Shown: piece by piece, positions 20,537 to 30,939 of the stretch
Numbering within the stretch: the first letter of the stretch is position 1
Layout of the letters: each line of letters begins with the position of its first letter
Assembly: GCA_002238945.1 (NCBI GenBank)
Contig: MPNI01000009.1
Location: 25,252 to 89,251 of the forward strand
Direction: 5' to 3'
Length of the DNA: 64,000 nucleotides
Origin: Proteobacteria bacterium bin106
Lineage (GTDB): Bacteria > Bdellovibrionota_B > Oligoflexia > Oligoflexales > Bin106
Position numbers and translations under genes: made by a program
The notes under the pieces: model-generated
What the model was told of the DNA's origin: nothing
The model's database searches: none
Seen by the model: only the letters and a program-made list of their open reading frames with translations

Positions 20537-21472
20537 TTACGTTTTGATTTCATTCATGGTTGCCAAAGGTTTCGCTGCAGGCATAGCTTCTCGCTGACCA
20601 GAGGTCACAGGAAGAGTGACCAAATGCCGTTCGACGATATTGCTAAAATCGGCAATAAAATCATCGGCACAACCAAGAATGTGACGAATGTGATGCCGTG
20701 AAAGATTATAGCCAATTAAAGCTGGTATGGCAGCAGCTAAACCAAAAGCTGTGGCCACCAATGCCTCACTAATACCCGGGGCCACAACAGATAATGATGA
20801 AGAACCTGAAGCAGCAATACCCTCAAAAGAATTCATAATCCCCCATACAGTACCAAACAAACCGATAAAAGGAGCTGCTGAAGCTGAAATCGCTAAAAAA
20901 AGTAACCATGACTCCAAATGCTTACGCGCTGCTATTTTACTCTTTTTGAGACGACGAGAAATATTATCCATAGAAGCAGTCAAGGTCAGGAGTTTATCCT
21001 GACTTCCACCACCACTAACCAGCGATACACTCTTCAGTAACTCATCATAACCATCAATAAAAACATCTTTAATAGGAGAGTGAGAAAAATCATTCAATTT
21101 TTCATGGACCACATTCAATGAAGCATAGCCAAAAAAGCTCTCTAAGAAATGTCGTGAACGTCGGTAAACGCCACGTAAAATCAAAACTTTATATAAAGAT
21201 ATAGCCCAGCTCATCACAGAAAATATCAAAAGCGTAAGCAACACACAAAACACCACCAATCCTGCTTCAAGAGACCGAGCTAACACACTCCTCGACCCTG
21301 AGCTAATAGCAGAAGATGCCGCTGTTTCTTGTTTTGCAGACTCTGGCTCTGTAGTTACAGTGTCTGGCTTTGATGACTGCCCATAAGATATACTACCCAA
21401 CCCATAAACATGCATCATTGCAGCAAAGAACAACACCACCGATAAAGACGGCCATCCAAAAAAAACTGACAT
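20537..21472 (-). CDS. tolQ: TolQ (ExbB/TolQ family)
   Basis: LLFLAISASAAPFIGLFGTVWGIMNSFEGIAASGSSSLSVVAPGISEALVATAFGLAAAIPALIGYN. Confidence 0.95.
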   Translation of the reverse strand: MSVFFGWPSLSVVLFFAAMMHVYGLGSISYGQSSKPDTVTTEPESAKQETAASSAISSGSRSVLARSLEAGLVVFCVLLTLLIFSVMSWAISLYKVLILRGVYRRSRHFLESFFGYASLNVVHEKLNDFSHSPIKDVFIDGYDELLKSVSLVSGGGSQDKLLTLTASMDNISRRLKKSKIAARKHLESWLLFLAISASAAPFIGLFGTVWGIMNSFEGIAASGSSSLSVVAPGISEALVATAFGLAAAIPALIGYNLSRHHIRHILGCADDFIADFSNIVERHLVTLPVTSGQREAMPAAKPLATMNEIKT

Positions 21473-21540
21473 GCATTCTCACTCTTCTAAAAACAATTTG
21501 ATGATAGTGTTCTTTGTCTCTATGGCGCTGTATCTGTGCC

Positions 21541-22851
21541 CTATCTCTCTGCTAGAGGAACATAAGGTACATCTACCCCACCTTGATAGATCTGCCGAGG
21601 CCTACCGATCTGCTCACCACGACGTTTCATCTCTAACCAATGAGCAATCCAACCTGGCAAACGCCCCAAAGCAAACATCACTGTAAACATTTCTGTGGGA
21701 ATACCCATCACACGATAAAGGATACCTGAATAAAAATCCACGTTAGGATAGAGCTTACGCTCAAGAAAATACGTATCACTCAAAGCTAACTCCTCAATAC
21801 GCTTTGCTATATCAAGTAAAGGATCATGAACACCAAGTGTTCCTAATATACGATCACAAGCACTCTTAATCACTTTGGCCCTAGGATCAAAGTTCTTATA
21901 AACCCGATGACCAAACCCTGAAAGACGGAAAGGATCACGACGATCCTTAGCACGACGGATCACCGCATCCACATTTCCACCATCTTTATGAATACGCTCA
22001 AGCATCTCAATAACCGCCTGATTAGCCCCACCATGCTTAGGTCCCCAAAGAGCACAAATGCCAGCAGATATGGAAGCAAATAAGTTGGCATCAGAAGATC
22101 CCACCAAACGAACAGTGGAAGTAGAGCAGTTTTGCTCATGATCACCATGCAATATAAACAACATATTCAAGGTCTTGACCCACTCTGGATCCACCTCATA
22201 AGATTCCGATGGAACCGCAAACATCATATACAAGAAATTTTCACAAAAACTTAAATCATTCTTTGGATAAATCACCGGCTGACCAATAGACTTTTTAAAC
22301 GAATAAGCAGCAATAGTACGTAACTTAGAGAGCAAACGCGGCACAATCCGCTTCACCTGCTCCTCATCATTAGGATCCAAGCTATCTGGATAATAGGTAG
22401 ATAAAGAACATACCATCGATGACAAAATCGCCATAGGATGTGCCTGAGGAGGATAACCATCATAAAAACTCAACATATCCTCATGAATAAGACTATGATA
22501 GGTAAGCTGCTTACGAAAAGCTGACAACTCATCAGCTGTTGGTAGTTTTCCATAAACCAATAAATAGCTGGTCTCCACAAAATCACTCTTCTCAGCTAGC
22601 ACCTCCACAGGAATACCACGATACTTCAAAACACCATTCTCACCATCTATGTAAGTAACCTCTGATTGAGTGGATCCTGTATTACCATACCCAGAATCCA
22701 AAGTAATATACCCACTCTTTGCTCGCAAAGATGTGATATCTATAGCCTTCTCTTGCTGAGTCCCTGTGATAACAGGAAGCTCATAGCTCTTTGAGCCAAG
22801 CTCAAGACGACATGTCTCACCGGTATGTGTATTGTGCGCATTTGAACTCAT
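21541..22851 (-). CDS. gltA: Citrate synthase
   Basis: YIDGENGVLKYRGIPVEVLAEKSDFVETSYLLVYGKLP, HGDHEQNCSTSTVRLVGSSDANLFASISAGICALWGPKHGGANQAV, GFGHRVYKNFDPRA. Confidence 0.97.
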   Translation of the reverse strand: MSSNAHNTHTGETCRLELGSKSYELPVITGTQQEKAIDITSLRAKSGYITLDSGYGNTGSTQSEVTYIDGENGVLKYRGIPVEVLAEKSDFVETSYLLVYGKLPTADELSAFRKQLTYHSLIHEDMLSFYDGYPPQAHPMAILSSMVCSLSTYYPDSLDPNDEEQVKRIVPRLLSKLRTIAAYSFKKSIGQPVIYPKNDLSFCENFLYMMFAVPSESYEVDPEWVKTLNMLFILHGDHEQNCSTSTVRLVGSSDANLFASISAGICALWGPKHGGANQAVIEMLERIHKDGGNVDAVIRRAKDRRDPFRLSGFGHRVYKNFDPRAKVIKSACDRILGTLGVHDPLLDIAKRIEELALSDTYFLERKLYPNVDFYSGILYRVMGIPTEMFTVMFALGRLPGWIAHWLEMKRRGEQIGRPRQIYQGGVDVPYVPLAER

Positions 22852-23365
22852 GGATCCCTCCTTTAAGGATATCTAATTCTCTTACTCTCAAAACCAGTTT
22901 TTCTTAAGCACAATCTCCTTCAACCAGATTGTGTTGACTCATGTGTGTATATGCTAATTGGTTGTTCTCATCATCACGACCAACATCATCACAAGATCTT
23001 TATGACCTTTATTCCTTCCTTTATTCCTTCCTTTTCTTTATCTCTTTAAAGGAATAAAGATCTTCTTTGCTATAACCAACATCCACATATATAGGATAAA
23101 CGCCTAAGAAATGCTTATCGTACACATCTTCTTATATATTATTATCATATGGCTATATGATATACCTATTTATCCATTATAAACATAATAGACAGCCCCC
23201 TAGTATCTATATGGAGTGTCTATATGAAGCATCTATATGGATTATACAACCTGCTAATAGTCATATGACTTTTTGATAGCGATTTTTTTTATTTTGATCT
23301 TGCTTTTTTCAAACAACGATATATATTGTCTTCAGCTCACTTGGAAACCTTTCGTAGAGCTTTGT

Positions 23366-23389
23366 TGTAGCACCATTTTTGGTGCTACA
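23366..23389. other. Perfect 9-bp hairpin (tgtagcacc-attttt-ggtgctaca)
   Basis: Read directly; no strong T-run on either side, so terminator status is uncertain. Confidence 0.6.
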
Positions 23390-23560
23390 TATCTTTAGCA
23401 TAAAACACTCATAGACTCTTACAAGCTGACTAAGCTCACTATTAGCTAGCTGCTAGCTCACTGCTACTAGCTTACTACTGATAGCTTACTACTGATAACC
23501 AACTAAGAACGGCGAGTAAGCTTTCAAGCCCACTTGCTTGATGTTTGTATGTCATGCCAG

Positions 23561-23615
23561 GGGTGGCCTCTCATAAGATTAAGATCGTCTCATAAAGATC
23601 TCAATGAGACCACCC
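23561..23615. other. Extended stem-loop in long intergenic region (possible structured RNA)
   Basis: gggtgg/ccaccc, tctcat/atgaga and agatc/gatct nested pairing. Confidence 0.55.
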
Positions 23616-24020
23616 GAGCAGATACACAGACACCCATACATAACAAGAGAAAGATATATGACCCTACACGTTGATTGTATAGACAATATACCCGCTCACT
23701 CCCGCATCAAGCGACTGCTTTAACGAGTTTTTAGCAAGCATTAGAAACCATAAGCTTTTAGACTCTTTTTGTCCCTACACATGTTTAAGGCCTGCTGGTA
23801 GCAACTGTGCCATGACTAAGACGTCACGTTTTGGTTCCACTCACAACGCGCATACTCAACTGTGCATCTTGTGGGAAAAAGGCTCTCGGCAACCTTTAGC
23901 ATACTTCTTGCGCGCACATAGAAACGAGCACAGAAGACCTCTCATTTTTACTAACTGCGTTACTACGCAAGTCCATTACTCTTTGTGAACATTCAAATAT
24001 AAAAAGGAAAAAACACGACC

Positions 24021-25706
24021 ATGAGACAGTACCCATCTATCATTCATTGCCATCAATCATCATTAAAATTCCATTTCATCTCACTCCTGCTATGCTACGC
24101 TGCTTTATCTTGTGGCCCAGCACACACAACATCTTCATCTCTAGCGAGCACACAAGAAAACCTAACCCCTAGCAAGCTATGTGACAATCAAACAACACAG
24201 GTCATAGAACATAAAGACAAAAAAAGTGAAAAAGAAGTGTATGTCCTCAGCTGGCAAGAAGAAGATAACTTCCATTGCCTGACAACTTTGAAAGAACATC
24301 AACACAGCTCAAAAAACTCAGATATATTGTTTTATGCTGAGCAGGATAATACCTCCACAAGTCACCGCCTTATGGGCAGTGTAGTTACCGGTATATCTTT
24401 TATAGGTGGTGTAAGCACTTTACCCACAACCATAACAAGCACAGGCTCTACTTTATGGCAAAACATCCTCAATAAAGAGCTCCGTTGGATCCTCTCAAGA
24501 GCCCAAAAGAATGCTCAAAAGGTTGTGCTCTCACTTGCAAGCCTCGGAGCCATAGGAGGTTATGTGTATCTAAAAGACAGACAACCAGGACTATTTTCTC
24601 AAGATCCCCGTGAGCTAAGTAGCACTTTAGCTCACAGCAGAAACCCTCAAACCATCAGCTTAAAACAGCCTCTCAAAACACGTCAAAATGATAATTTCTT
24701 ATCTCCTCGAAGGGATCCATCCAACCCTGCTGTCGGCTTTATTTCAGACGATGATCGATCTGCTTACAAAGCATTTCGCTCTAAGCTTGATGCATCGTTT
24801 CTGAATGAAGAAATCATCAACGAAAACGTCCATGAAGACGAACTCCTAAAATACAACGAAGGCAGACAACAGGTTAAATACCTTGAAAAAGAACTTTATG
24901 CCTTATCTTTACATGCACTTCATCATCATCTAGAAAACATAGCCTTTTTTGATGAAGACCTTCTCAGTCTTAAAGATATATCTTATTTAAGCGCACAAGA
25001 TCTCAAGTTGTTTCTCAACACCTTATCTCTTCAAGAGTTTGACTATTCTTTTTCAGAAAGACTATCCATTACCATTCTTAAACATATTTTTTTGGATAGA
25101 ATCATGGGACTCCGTAACACTTCTGTAAGAGAGATTTTAGCAGCATATAACCTGACCACTGATACTCAGGAACTTCAGTTATACAAAACCTCAGAAGAGG
25201 CACTCAAAAAACGCTTTTCAAACTTCACTAAGTCCCTCCTTATTTTGAAAGGACACACTCTCGGTTATCAAACACCACTCAAATATCTTTACTCAAGCTT
25301 TGATAATGTTATTGAAGTGGCTAATATTCTTAAAACCATCAACCATCCACTCACTACTTATATCAGTGGCAAAAAAGCTAGCATCCATGATTTAGATTTT
25401 GATCTCTACAAAGCTTTCTTTCATGCTCTAAGTAACAGAGAATTTGTCAAAAGGCACTTTAAAAGCCTAAAAATTGCTCTTCATATTGATAAATATCAAC
25501 AGGACAAACTTTTACACAATATTTTCTTAAGCTCTGTATTTCGTCTCCAGGATATATCTTCTAGAAAGCTCTTATCTAAATACGACATTGTCTATGCAGG
25601 ATTTCTCGTCCCTTCTTTAGACAGACAGCTCAGAAAAGAATTGAAACAATTCAAAACAAATCATTACCTCAAAGGCCTCATCATTAAAGCTAACTCTAAG
25701 AATTAG
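24021..25706 (+). CDS. Large lipoprotein, paralogous family 3
   Basis: Signal/lipobox LLCYAALSCGP; SHRLMGSVVTG...VVLSLASLGAIGGYVYLKD similar to the next gene (GYRLLGTAAE...WVLSLAGGAIAVGYLVGK). Confidence 0.7.
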   Translation: MRQYPSIIHCHQSSLKFHFISLLLCYAALSCGPAHTTSSSLASTQENLTPSKLCDNQTTQVIEHKDKKSEKEVYVLSWQEEDNFHCLTTLKEHQHSSKNSDILFYAEQDNTSTSHRLMGSVVTGISFIGGVSTLPTTITSTGSTLWQNILNKELRWILSRAQKNAQKVVLSLASLGAIGGYVYLKDRQPGLFSQDPRELSSTLAHSRNPQTISLKQPLKTRQNDNFLSPRRDPSNPAVGFISDDDRSAYKAFRSKLDASFLNEEIINENVHEDELLKYNEGRQQVKYLEKELYALSLHALHHHLENIAFFDEDLLSLKDISYLSAQDLKLFLNTLSLQEFDYSFSERLSITILKHIFLDRIMGLRNTSVREILAAYNLTTDTQELQLYKTSEEALKKRFSNFTKSLLILKGHTLGYQTPLKYLYSSFDNVIEVANILKTINHPLTTYISGKKASIHDLDFDLYKAFFHALSNREFVKRHFKSLKIALHIDKYQQDKLLHNIFLSSVFRLQDISSRKLLSKYDIVYAGFLVPSLDRQLRKELKQFKTNHYLKGLIIKANSKN

Positions 25707-25818
25707 CTCTAAGAATTAACTTTAAAAATTGACTTTTAGCCTCTTATGTAGTATGATTTCATGGTCCATAGACATATGGGCCACATCATTTATATTAAAT
25801 AATTAACAAGGATCTGTA

Positions 25819-27546
25819 ATGAACACCCTAAAGCACATAACCACAGTACTATTCCTGCTGTGGCTATGTCATATGCCTTTTTTAGCCTACGGCAACACAA
25901 CTCATAATGATTTAGCAAAAGAAGCTCAAAACAACTATCTTCTCAAAAATACTGACGGAGCATTTGCTCTAAGCTCTTGTCGTAGAGTCATCACACACAA
26001 AGAAACACAAAAAAACTCCTGTTTAACTCAAGCATTTATCCCTGAAAGTGATAAGCTCTTAGCTCAAAATCTTTCTGAAGTTCATAGCTCTGCAGCCATC
26101 ATACCTGTTATAGGATACAGACTTCTCGGCACAGCTGCTGAATCATGGGGCAAACATCTCCACTGGCTGCCTAAAAACACACTGACAAAATGGGTGCTTT
26201 CTCTAGCTGGAGGAGCAATAGCTGTGGGTTATCTTGTGGGAAAACTTAATGGTACTGAAGATACTGAAAAGGGAATATTTTTTTCAAAAAATCAAGAAGG
26301 AAATAAAGAAAAAAATTCATCTCAAAATGATAGTAAAGAAGATCTTTCCTCTCAAGATCATAACGAAGAAGATATGCTCCTTCCACCAGATCCCGACCCT
26401 AAACCCATAGCACCTATCCACAACAACCACATGGATAAAGATACTTTAGATGTTGGCGAAAATTTATTACCATTAGTCTGGGAACAAATGAGTGATGATA
26501 ATTTTGACGCCCAACTTATAGAGCATAATATATCTTTACATGACTATCAAAAGGCCATAACAAAAGTAGAAGCATTTGCTAGAAAAACACTGCTTATTTC
26601 ACCTACAGCTAAAGACGATCATAGTAGAGACGATCTTTCTGGGCTGTTTTCTAAAAACAGAGACTATATAAAAAATGTACCACAAAGTGTGCTAGATACT
26701 TATCAATATGCCTTTAGTGCTTCAAAGTTCCTCCTTGCAGACTATCTCAAAATCATTAAGCACAAACTCATATTTTTATTCAATGATATTGAACTAACAA
26801 GGGATGGATACGCACTTTACACACGTCCACTCGTCAAACATTTTGCAACACAGATGCCACGTATCATCAATGAAGCGTGTACTTCCATAAGTAACACGAG
26901 TTCTAATATCGATCTGCCGGATTGTTTGGAGTTATATAGCTATATTATACTTGAAGGCATTGATCCTTCCCAGTCGTCTGAAGAATATGCAGAAAGCAAA
27001 GCTAAGCTCTATAGAATAATGGAAGATATCGATTTGTCTTCATATGATGAGTTTATAGATCACAAATACCGTCTCAAAGATATATTGAGTGGCAGTGAAA
27101 TTGATCCCTCTCCAACAGGAGAGTACCTGGCTAGCAAATTTCGTCTCAAGTATTCCATAGACGACTACTCTTTAATCAGCTCAATACTGTTTATTCACAT
27201 AAGATACCACCTTCTTCAGATCGAAGAAGCCTACATCGATGATGTTAAGCAACGTTTTGCTGCTATTGATAAACTTCACAGCAAAGCCATGAAGTTCTAT
27301 TTTGATTTACCTTCTTATCATCACATCACTCGATCCAGTCGCACAAAAATACTACAAGACTTAGTCACCAACCCTTCACAATATCTCAAAGATCACCCCC
27401 AACTCGCTGCCTTCAATGACAGAGTGTATACGGATACCTCACTGAAAAAAATATTTGCTTCAGAAGGCTTCCACAAGATCCACTTAGAACCTCATGGCAG
27501 TGATCGTTACTTGCACCTTTTTGATAATATTCTACCCTTTAGATAA
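25819..27546 (+). CDS. Large secreted protein, paralogous family 3, with internal repeats
   Basis: Signal peptide LWLCHMPFLAYGN; SSCRRV...KNSCLTQAF; hydrophobic segment; three IDPS..EY..SK.RL-type repeats. Confidence 0.7.
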   Translation: MNTLKHITTVLFLLWLCHMPFLAYGNTTHNDLAKEAQNNYLLKNTDGAFALSSCRRVITHKETQKNSCLTQAFIPESDKLLAQNLSEVHSSAAIIPVIGYRLLGTAAESWGKHLHWLPKNTLTKWVLSLAGGAIAVGYLVGKLNGTEDTEKGIFFSKNQEGNKEKNSSQNDSKEDLSSQDHNEEDMLLPPDPDPKPIAPIHNNHMDKDTLDVGENLLPLVWEQMSDDNFDAQLIEHNISLHDYQKAITKVEAFARKTLLISPTAKDDHSRDDLSGLFSKNRDYIKNVPQSVLDTYQYAFSASKFLLADYLKIIKHKLIFLFNDIELTRDGYALYTRPLVKHFATQMPRIINEACTSISNTSSNIDLPDCLELYSYIILEGIDPSQSSEEYAESKAKLYRIMEDIDLSSYDEFIDHKYRLKDILSGSEIDPSPTGEYLASKFRLKYSIDDYSLISSILFIHIRYHLLQIEEAYIDDVKQRFAAIDKLHSKAMKFYFDLPSYHHITRSSRTKILQDLVTNPSQYLKDHPQLAAFNDRVYTDTSLKKIFASEGFHKIHLEPHGSDRYLHLFDNILPFR

Positions 27547-28059
27547 TATCTAAAAACATAGACGTTTTTCCAAGAAAAACCATAGCTGCATACATAAAGG
27601 ATGAACGTGCTGTCTGCTATCATCAAAAACAACCACGTTCAGACTATGTTTTACTTGATCCTAGCTTTAACAGTTCAAACTTAGTAATAATTGTAATTTA
27701 TTAAAATAACAGAATTTTTTGCAACAATTTTGACTCCATACTTCTCACTTAGGCGGACAGACTCTCATTTAAACGCCTCATTGTAACCATACCTACGTCA
27801 TATCGACCTCCATGATAAACGGACACTATCTTAGCCTTAGCCGATTTTCTAGACCGTACCCAGTACTTTCTCTAGTGAACCTCAAAATTACTTCTACTAT
27901 TTTGGGAAGATTCAAGATTCTTATAATAATCTTGATTTTTAAATTTTTTCGGATATACTCCCCTAAAGGATGATAGCCTGTGCTCATCTACTTTTAATGT
28001 GACACGATTTTGATAGTTATGTTTTTTGTATTTAGTATTATTTCATAAAGGGAACTACA

Positions 28060-28557
28060 ATGAATAACTTAGTAAAATTTTTTGTGATGCTATGTTTAGG
28101 CTTACCGATAATTTCTTCGCAGGCCTATGGGTTTTCACCCGATGCAGCTTCTTCAAGTCAGTACGATACCTTTGATGTTTCTCAGTTCGATTTGGATAAC
28201 AATTTAGATATCCTGGTAAAAAATGGCGTAAGTAGTAACTTTGTTGATCTTATTCTTGATCATAATGGAATGACAGAAAAAGAAAAGTTTCTAGCTATTC
28301 AAGATGTTGCTAATCAGTTACTTGAAGGACATAGTAACATTTCACTACTAATTCCTGATCCAAAACTGTCCCAAGAAGAATTGATGGCCTTGCATAGGAG
28401 TGACAGAGACAGAACGAATTCTGGCGAAGGTACTTACCCAGACATACCGTTGAACAGTAGGATTCTTACTACAGCTTATGAAATAATAGGTTATTCTATT
28501 TTCTTCATTGGAATGCTAGTAATGGTTACGTTCGTAGTGGTCGGTATGTCTGGATAA
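28060..28557 (+). CDS. Hypothetical exported protein with C-terminal TM
   Basis: Signal peptide FVMLCLGLPIISSQAYGF; C-terminal IIGYSIFFIGMLVMVTFVVVGM; agggaa RBS upstream. Confidence 0.6.
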   Translation: MNNLVKFFVMLCLGLPIISSQAYGFSPDAASSSQYDTFDVSQFDLDNNLDILVKNGVSSNFVDLILDHNGMTEKEKFLAIQDVANQLLEGHSNISLLIPDPKLSQEELMALHRSDRDRTNSGEGTYPDIPLNSRILTTAYEIIGYSIFFIGMLVMVTFVVVGMSG

Positions 28558-28680
28558 GGTCTACATTAAAAAACACATGCATAATGATATACGCGCTTTG
28601 CTTTCCGGTAAGAAAGATGTTGTATATCAAGAGACACACAAGCAGTTCAGATATTGTAAAAAATACAGATCATTGCAAAA

Positions 28681-28896
28681 GGCTCTGTTGTGATCAATTA
28701 GTAGTGCTAGGATACCTAAAAATGAGTAGATTTTAGCCTAAATTAATTTTGTTAAGTTAATGCAAGTTACTTTCTCAAAGATGAGGCAAGAAGTATATTT
28801 CCTTCCATAGAATGCTCCACCTGATTTATTCTACAAAGAATAACGAGCAATCCCAACATAATTGCTTATATAACGCCGCTTGATCACAACAGAGCC
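28681..28896. mobile_element. 216-bp MITE-like element or IS remnant bounded by perfect 17-bp inverted repeats
   Basis: ggctctgttgtgatcaa at 28681-28697 and ttgatcacaacagagcc at 28880-28896; no ORF inside. Confidence 0.65.
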
Positions 28897-28948
28897 ATTA
28901 AAAAAACCAAAGACTCTTATAATCTCAAAAAAATAGGTACTCTGTATT

Positions 28949-30385
28949 CTAAAATAGAGAGGTGTTTCTTCTTATGGTTTCCTTAGGACCTGTTCTTAAC
29001 TGATGCACTCGATCTTTAATAATCTCAATAATTTCATCATAAATAGGAGACTTAAACGATTGCTCCTCAAATTCCTTTTTAAGCTCCAAGGCTTTACCTT
29101 CAATGGTATCCATCATGTTATTCATGGTGGTTTCAAAAGAAGCCTTAGCAGCATCTAAGTCCTCTTTAAAGGAATTTTCAACAAACTTGAAAAAATCACT
29201 TTTTTTGACACAATCAGGAGAATCTTCTTCTCCTACTCTCATCGCCATATCAAGAGTCACATCAGGATAAACAGCCATGGATAAGATGTCATAGGCGGGA
29301 GCAACTCGAAGTCCTTTTTTGTCGTAAAGCAAGCTGTAATTTTTATGATGGGCATCGCTATTTCCCACTATAAAATTATACAAGATGATAGTGAGAAATG
29401 TGAGCTTATTGGTGCCAGGATCAACACAATGCTCACCGATAACATCCATGCATTTCTGGATGCCAGGACCACCATAAAATTCAAATTTTTTGCTCTCAGT
29501 GAGACTCATAATCTGACAAAAGTCCTCCTGATGAATACTCCGGGTAACGCCTTGATCGTCTTGATAACGATCGTAACGTTCAATAAGAAAACAGGAACTA
29601 TCACCAACATGCAATAAGGTGCAATTTGGAGCCTCCAGTCCCACTCTCTGAGCTAAGGTCATACAGAAGTATTCGTTGTAGGTGGTATTTGGAAATTTCC
29701 AAAGCGCAGGTTTTAAAATGTGAGTGGTAAGACCTCCACCCTTCATCAAGGCCACCTTGCCATCCACAAATCCAACAGGGAGTTTTTCTTGAGCTCCAGC
29801 TAACGATAAACGGTACCCTTTATCCACCAGCATAGGCAGCTTAAACAGGTCATCCATAACTTGATATAAGCTCTTCTCATCGAGGAGTTCCATTGCATCT
29901 GTGGGCACAGGAGGTTTGGTATTGTGAAGATGAAATGTGATCGCTCCGGCACAGTCACCGCCGAGAACTGTTAAAAAGGCAGCAGCAAAACAGCGCCTCT
30001 CCTCTGTGTGCACATACTCATGCTTTTCTGATTCGTCCAGATAATCAGACAACCGTTGATGACTCTTGGATTCTGGAAGCAAGCCTCTAAAAAAATAACG
30101 CACTGGCTTAGGATCACTATCAGACTGCCTATTATAGTCAATAAATGCCTCTTCTTGCAAAGGCAATGAAATGGATAGTTGTTCTCCTCCTTTTTTAAGA
30201 TGCTCTGGGTCATAGGTAAAAACGAGGCTGTGCTTGGGTGAAAAACGATCAGGAATCACGTACTGATCTAACTTTCCCGCCAGTTCTCCATGGAGGTAAA
30301 CATCAAGGCTTCGATGGATATTTGTTTCTTCTTCTGACAGTTTTCTCCACACACGGGGCTTGATGACTTCTTCTTCTTCTGCCAT
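28949..30385 (-). CDS. HipA-like serine/threonine kinase
   Basis: HILKPALWKFPNTTYNEYFCMTLAQRVGLEAPNC, FLIERYDR, NFIVGNSDAHHKNYSLLYD, RVAPAYDILSM; N-terminal couple_hipA-like region. Confidence 0.9.
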   Translation of the reverse strand: MAEEEEVIKPRVWRKLSEEETNIHRSLDVYLHGELAGKLDQYVIPDRFSPKHSLVFTYDPEHLKKGGEQLSISLPLQEEAFIDYNRQSDSDPKPVRYFFRGLLPESKSHQRLSDYLDESEKHEYVHTEERRCFAAAFLTVLGGDCAGAITFHLHNTKPPVPTDAMELLDEKSLYQVMDDLFKLPMLVDKGYRLSLAGAQEKLPVGFVDGKVALMKGGGLTTHILKPALWKFPNTTYNEYFCMTLAQRVGLEAPNCTLLHVGDSSCFLIERYDRYQDDQGVTRSIHQEDFCQIMSLTESKKFEFYGGPGIQKCMDVIGEHCVDPGTNKLTFLTIILYNFIVGNSDAHHKNYSLLYDKKGLRVAPAYDILSMAVYPDVTLDMAMRVGEEDSPDCVKKSDFFKFVENSFKEDLDAAKASFETTMNNMMDTIEGKALELKKEFEEQSFKSPIYDEIIEIIKDRVHQLRTGPKETIRRNTSLF

Positions 30386-30939
30386 GGCTTATATTCCTCA
30401 GGATAAAAAGTTAGTACTTGTAATCATATGAGATGGAATCGTCACTTATCATTGCTTAACTTAGCTAGTCTACCATTTCACTAAAAACTATCAAAGACCT
30501 AAATTTTTATAACCCACCCATGGATGGATAACTAATAAACAAGAATTTTTTAGCAGAGTTATCCCAAAAAATAGAGAAAAAATACCATAACATCAACTCA
30601 TAGAGTGTGTGTTTTTTTGAGATACAAAGATATATAACAAGGTTGAAAATATGATCAAGAAGATCTCGAAAGCAAAGAACAGTTACCCATATCACCACTG
30701 ACCTAAATTCACTCTAGGTCTTGAGTTTAGCGTAACCAAATCACATAGCCATAATCTGTATAAAAGGTGGACTGATTGCTTGAAAAGCAAGATGACACCA
30801 AAAAAACAAGTAACCATCGCAAGCAGCATGCTAAAGAGCTGATAGCACAACACAAAGTAGATACACAAGGTTATAATGAAGTTTTAACAAAAAAACCACT
30901 CCCATTCTTACATCTAAAATGACTCAACGTTAAGTTAAG

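Noticed and set aside
27740-28000. Possible IS remnant ('ggcggacagactctcatttaaac', 'aaacggacactatcttagcc')
   Set aside because: Resembles some IS ends superficially, but no paired inverted repeat or transposase fragment could be shown.
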